Positions 59,174 through 64,000 of a stretch of DNA of 64,000 nt are shown here, piece after piece. Every line of letters begins with the position of its first letter. Position 1 is the stretch's first letter. This DNA comes from Monosporascus cannonballus (lineage: Eukaryota > Ascomycota > Sordariomycetes > Xylariales): NCBI GenBank assembly GCA_004154925.1, contig QJNS01000023.1, forward strand, positions 372,001-436,000. The letters run 5' to 3'. The position numbers were made by a program, and so were the translations under genes. Under the pieces are notes generated by a model. It was not told the DNA's origin. It saw only the letters and a program-made list of their open reading frames with translations, and did no database searches.

Positions 59174-62100
59174 CGATTTTCCTTTTTACAAATCTTGCTC
59201 TTAAGATTTTTTCTTTTTTTTTCGGTCAGCTTTTGTATTCCTCCAATATATTTTCCGGTATATTTAAGCGTCGTTTTCGTAAATCCGAATAACGATTTAT
59301 TTTGGCTAATTTAATTAAATTCGAAAGTTTTAACGCGATATCTTGTTTTTTTTGTTCTATTCGGCAACTTAATTGCCAAATAATAAACGGGGTTTTTCGT
59401 TATAAAAAGTACGTTTGTTAAGGACGTTTGTACGACAGAACAGGAATCTCCATTTTTATAATTAATCGTTATATCGCAAAATCGAAAAAATTAAAAAAGG
59501 AAAAATTAACGGCCGAAAAATTTTTATCCGAGATTTTTGCGTATTTTTCTCCGTATACGCCGTTAACGCTAGCATTACCAATTTTAGGGTACGAAATTTA
59601 TTAATTGTACCTTTTAATTCTTAAATAATTTTAATAACTTTACGTAATTAAAATTAAAATCTGTAATTAAAATATAAACCTTAAGTAAAATAAATATTAT
59701 TAATTAAAATGTAATGGATTAAGGATTTCCTTTTTTGGATTTTGTAAACTAAAATACCCTTATTTCGGGTAATTCCGTTATTATTAGTAAAAGCTTTTTA
59801 ATAGGCGTTAGGCGCTAATAAGGTTTTTGGCAGATTCCCAGGTATTTTCGGAATTTAGATATTTTTTCCACTTAATCAGATATTAGGTAAATCCATTTTG
59901 TTTTCGTATATCGAAGATTTTCTTTATTTCGTATACTTATTCGTTTTTTACCTTTACGTCGTTTAATACCGTATATACCTTAATTATATTTATTGTTAAC
60001 TTTAATAAAAAATGTAAAAAATTAAATAGAATTTAATTTTAGGTAAAAATCTTAATTAATAATTACTTTCTAAAATCCTTTTAGTAATTTTATATGGACC
60101 GATATATTTAAAATCGAATTTTTTGCTAGGTTTTTTTTATTTAAATATATTTTATAATAAAGAAAATTATTTCCCCTTTTTCGAAAGATAATCCCTTTAA
60201 TTTTTCTAGTTATAATATTTATTTATTTCATTTCGTACGAATTCTAATTTTGTTTTTATTTTTTAATATAGTTATCGTAATTATTTTAGCGTAAAAATTG
60301 CTTTCATATTAATTAGACCGTTATCGCGTATTTTTTTGTAAATTTTTAAAATAAAACCAAAATTTGCGTTTGCAAATATTATTTTAATGCTTTCGTAATA
60401 ATTGGTATTATAAGTTAATTACATGATTAGTAATTTTTTAACCCAGTTATTTTATTTATAATTAATATAATATCGTAAATAGGTTTTTAAAGTTTGATAT
60501 ATTTTATTTATTTATTTATTTATTTATAATCTAAATACGTTAAATAATTTGTAATTTAGGCCGATTTATTTTATAAAACCTTATTAAAATTTAAATGCGA
60601 AAATTGATTTTTTATTTAATATAATTTCTTTTAATAATCCGTATATATTAAAAATATATTTTAAAAAATGTATACCAGTTGTTTGGTGTTTATATTCTTA
60701 TAATATAATAAGAAATAGAAAAATTTCGTAAATCGGTCGACGATTACGAAAATGTTATCGTAATATATTCCCGTAACTAGATTTTTTAATATAAGAAATT
60801 TAATAATAAAGTCGAATATAATTAAATACCATAATCGCTTTGCGATTAATAATGGCTATAATTTTCCGTATAGCTTATATTATTAAGTTTTTGCTTTAGC
60901 ACAAATATCGTATGGCTGTATAAGTTTTTGTGCTATTAATTTTATTTTAAGAAAAGAATATATGCGTTAAAATCATTTTAAAGTTTTATAAATCCTTAGA
61001 TATCCGTATAACTAATATTTGTATATTTTTCGTATTAAACTTTTCTGCTATTCTTTTGAAATTTATATTTTATTCGTTTTTTTATGTTTTTGGGAAATCG
61101 TTATTATATTGCTAGATTTTTTGATGCACATTTAAAGGTGCTGCTCAAATTATTGCAATTTGTTAAAAGCGTAAATATCTTTTTATAATAATATCAAAGA
61201 TTATATAGCTAATTTTAACTAATTTTTCTTTAAGGTTTAGTTATTTACTTAAAGTATTTACTTTGCCGTTTTTTGATCTTTTTTTATGAATAATAACGAA
61301 ATCGAAATTCGCCAATTTTTTCACGTAACGAAATTATCGTTTTATAAGTTTTTTAGTTGTAATAAATCGGGTAAAATTTTGATAATCCGTATAAATTTTG
61401 GTTTAATACAAATTTCCCTTTAAGAAATACCAGAATTTTCGGAATACCATAATAATGGCCATAAATTCCTTATTTGGAATACCGTATTTAAGCTTGGTTC
61501 TTTTTAATTTATACGAAAAAAATACAATAAAATATAATTTATCTTAATTCTTTCGTTATTCGATTATTATGCCTAATGCATAATCTGATATATTAGTTTT
61601 TAATTTAACGAGGCGGTTTAAATTATATATAATTAATACTGGCTCGCTAATAATTATATTCTTAATATCTTAAAATGCTTTTTTCGTATCTGGCGTTCAT
61701 TTAAATTTTTTTTGTAAAATTCGTTAAGGATATAACTATCCTATTAAAATTCCGAATAAACCTTTTATGGTAATTCGCGAATTTAAAGAATATCTGTACC
61801 TTTTTAATTATCGTTAACGTTTGTCATTTTATAACTATAGCGATTTTCTTAAAACTTATCCTGATATATCTTAAAATAATAATATATTCCAGATATTCTG
61901 GTTTTTTATATAAAATTAATTCTTTTTTGCGTTAATAAGTAATCTTACGTCCTATAAAGCTTAAAAACCCTTATGAACGTATTTTACATATATTTTTTCC
62001 GTTTTTATGAAAATAAGAATATCGTCGAAATAATAAACAATAAATATATCGAGGTATTCTCGTAATACGTAATTAACTATTCGCCGGAAAGTTATTAGTA

Positions 62101-64000
62101 TATTTATAAGTCCTATTAATATAATCAAATATTCCAATAATCCGTATTTCGTGCTAAAAGTTGTTTTTTATTCATATCTTTTCTTAATCCTAATAATGTT
62201 ATATCCATTTTTAAAATCGAACGTTATAAACCATTTAATTTTATAAAATCGGTTTTTTATTACCGTAATTAAAAATAATAATATTTAATCCTTAATAGTA
62301 ATATCGTTCAGTTACTAATACTTAACCATAAATTGTAATTTTCCGTTTTTCTTAGGTATAAAAAATATTAAGTAATTTACTAATAATTTCGAAAGTCGAA
62401 TTTATCCTTTTTATAACCGATTTTCCAGGTATTTTTTTAAAAATACGTAATTCGTTTTTATTAAGATTATGAATGGGATAAAACTTTATCGAAAATCTTT
62501 TTTAAGGATTATTTCGTAATTTTATTTGTTATATTTTAGTAATTTCGTATCAAATTTGTTTTTGAAAAGCTGCTTATATCTATACTATTATATTAACATA
62601 TTAATTAGATTTTCTAATTTTTCGGACTATTGTTTTTATTATTTTAAATTATTATTTAATTATTTTAATTTTGCTTTAATAATAATAATAATACGTTATA
62701 TTGTTTTCTAATACTTATTTTCTTTTATATATTTTATTGCTTTAGGTAATAAGGTTTTTATCGTATTTTTATGCCTATATTTATTATTATTTTCGATCGA
62801 ATATTAAGATTTTAATTTTTTTTAATCTGTTAATAAGGTATAAGGCGAACCTTATTTGGCCAGTTTTTCCATTAATCAAGGTTTCGTATTAACGTATTTA
62901 TGGTAATTTTAAGATCATATTATAATTTCTAACTAAAACGATATCGAAATTAATTATTTAATATCGTTTTTTAATAAAAATCTCGAAGTAATTAATTTCG
63001 CGTATAAATTTTTCGTTATTATAAACGAATTTCTAACTTTCTGCATTCGTTATTATATAAACTTTTAACTTATATCTTTATAGTAATTTAAACTTATTAA
63101 CCATATTTAATATAATATAATTTCCGCCCAGAGCTCCGTTGTCCACCATTACAATATATTAATACGTTCCGATTCATATATCCAAAATAATAAGGTTGTT
63201 AACGTTTTCTATTATTGTATTTAAAACCTTTCTTAAAAGTTCTTTTTAATTCCTGTAAGTTTTATTATTTTGCGGCTTTTTTATAAGTAACTGTTTTTTT
63301 AATTCCTATTCGAATTTATCGAATTTTGCTTATATTTTTTTCGTTTAATATATTAAATTGTTATATTTGTCGTTATTGTCGGCATATTATTCCTTTAAGC
63401 CGTATTAATTGCTTTTTATTTTTTATAACTTTTTTTCTTATTAAATAAATTGCTTTTTTATATTTGCAATTATATCTTATCACGCGTTATCCTAATTATT
63501 GTTTTAAATATCTTTTATAAATTAACGTATTTCTTTTTTAATAACATTTTTTCTAGGAATTTGTAATAACTTTTTGGCAATATTCTTTTATTATGCGCTG
63601 GATTAACTCCTTTTTTATTTGCTAATTATATTATCTATAATAACAAAAAGGTTTTTTTTGCGGGTATTATTTTTCTTTAGGCCAGTTTTCTGCTTCGGCC
63701 AATTGCTGGATATTTTTTAGGGTTATGAATTAAAAATATCGATATTATTATTTATTATTTTTGTTATTTCCGGTACGGTTTGGAAAATAGAATCCTTTAT
63801 AATATATATGGGTAATTCGTTCGTAAATATATTGTTTTTATTTTTCGTAATCGTGATATTTTCGTTATCGATAATATATGGTATATATTTTGCCGTATTA
63901 AATAAAAAGTCCGGGATAAAATATTTTTATTTAATTTTAATATTTGCGTAATTATTTTTATAATGCTTTTTATTATATTCGTAATATTTATTAAGTTAAT
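59174..64000 (-). mobile_element. Element A', partial Ty3/Gypsy element of the A family
   Basis: From about 59,810 onward it aligns with 42,700-46,900 in the same orientation. The reverse transcriptase box YYFDDI is at 62,017-62,035 and the integrase core region, with its VDRFTKF-like segment, is near 60,730-60,860. The window ends before gag and the 5' LTR. It is RIP-degraded throughout, with many TAA/TAG; the 61-codon plus-strand frame at 62,526 is a shadow. It inserted into the gag region of Gypsy B. Confidence 0.8.

Noticed and set aside
1..64000. Mitochondrial or bacterial origin for the AT-rich DNA
   Set aside because: CpA depletion with CpG retention, Gypsy elements with 5-bp target duplications and a spliceosomal intron point to a fungal nuclear genome.

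Overview
The window looks like filamentous ascomycete (Pezizomycotina, probably Sordariomycete) nuclear DNA with a sharply two-compartment composition. Positions 1 to about 14,500 and about 24,110 to 64,000 are extremely AT-rich: CpA/TpG is depleted, TpA is abundant and CpG is retained. This is the signature of repeat-induced point mutation (RIP, C to T at CpA). Nearly every reading frame there is broken by TAA/TAG, yet several protein families can still be recognised because CAA/CAG/TGG codons became stops in place. Between them lies a GC-balanced island of about 9.6 kb. The class-level guess rests on recall of the family resemblance of the transcription-factor and TPR-protein fragments, not on a search.

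GC-balanced island (14.5-24.1 kb). I support two intact small genes: a 169-aa Ser/Lys-repeat protein with a C-terminal cysteine cluster (17,111-17,620, +) and a 72-aa basic protein (18,115-18,333, -) with paired CACGTG boxes upstream. The island also holds a chimeric fragment of a Ser/Pro-rich regulatory protein (19,368-20,066, +). Its largest item is a fungal STAND-type TPR pseudogene (20,490-22,669, -) with one preserved 50-nt intron and seven TAA/TAG codons. Imperfect inverted repeats of about 50 bp flank that pseudogene, and a segment beside it is duplicated at 15.5 kb. Most of 14.5-16.9 kb and 22.9-24.1 kb holds nothing I can name.

Left AT-rich arm (1-14.5 kb). It contains eroded repeats, one copy of a repeat (R1) found again at 26.5-29 kb, an 18-bp minisatellite at 12.4 kb and unidentified relic frames.

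Right AT-rich arm (24.1-64 kb). Recognisable relics, in order: an APH-family kinase (24.7-25.4 kb, -); the second R1 copy, interrupted by a BCS1-like AAA ATPase (27.6-28.5 kb, +); a large SNF2-type helicase (about 29.75-34.34 kb, +); and an unidentified minus-strand frame at 35.4-36.0 kb. After a 10-N assembly gap at 36,708 comes a DUF3435-type tyrosine recombinase (the superfamily of Crypton-like and Starship 'captain' recombinases) on the minus strand. It is split by a complete Ty3/Gypsy element (A, 41,614-48,598) with 414-bp LTRs and a 5-bp target duplication ATATG. Removing A and one ATATG rejoins the recombinase frame. A second Gypsy element (B, about 53.5-58.77 kb, -) carries an unmutated 418-bp solo LTR (57,617-58,034, target duplication ACGGC). 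A third, partial Gypsy element (A', 58,769 to the window end, -) belongs to the same family as A.

Relative order of events: the recombinase and Gypsy B were present first; A and A' inserted into them; RIP degraded all of these; the solo LTR element arrived after RIP or escaped it. The recombinase reads leftward, toward the SNF2, BCS1 and APH relics. That is the polarity expected of a Starship captain with cargo, but no element boundaries could be shown, so this remains a hypothesis.
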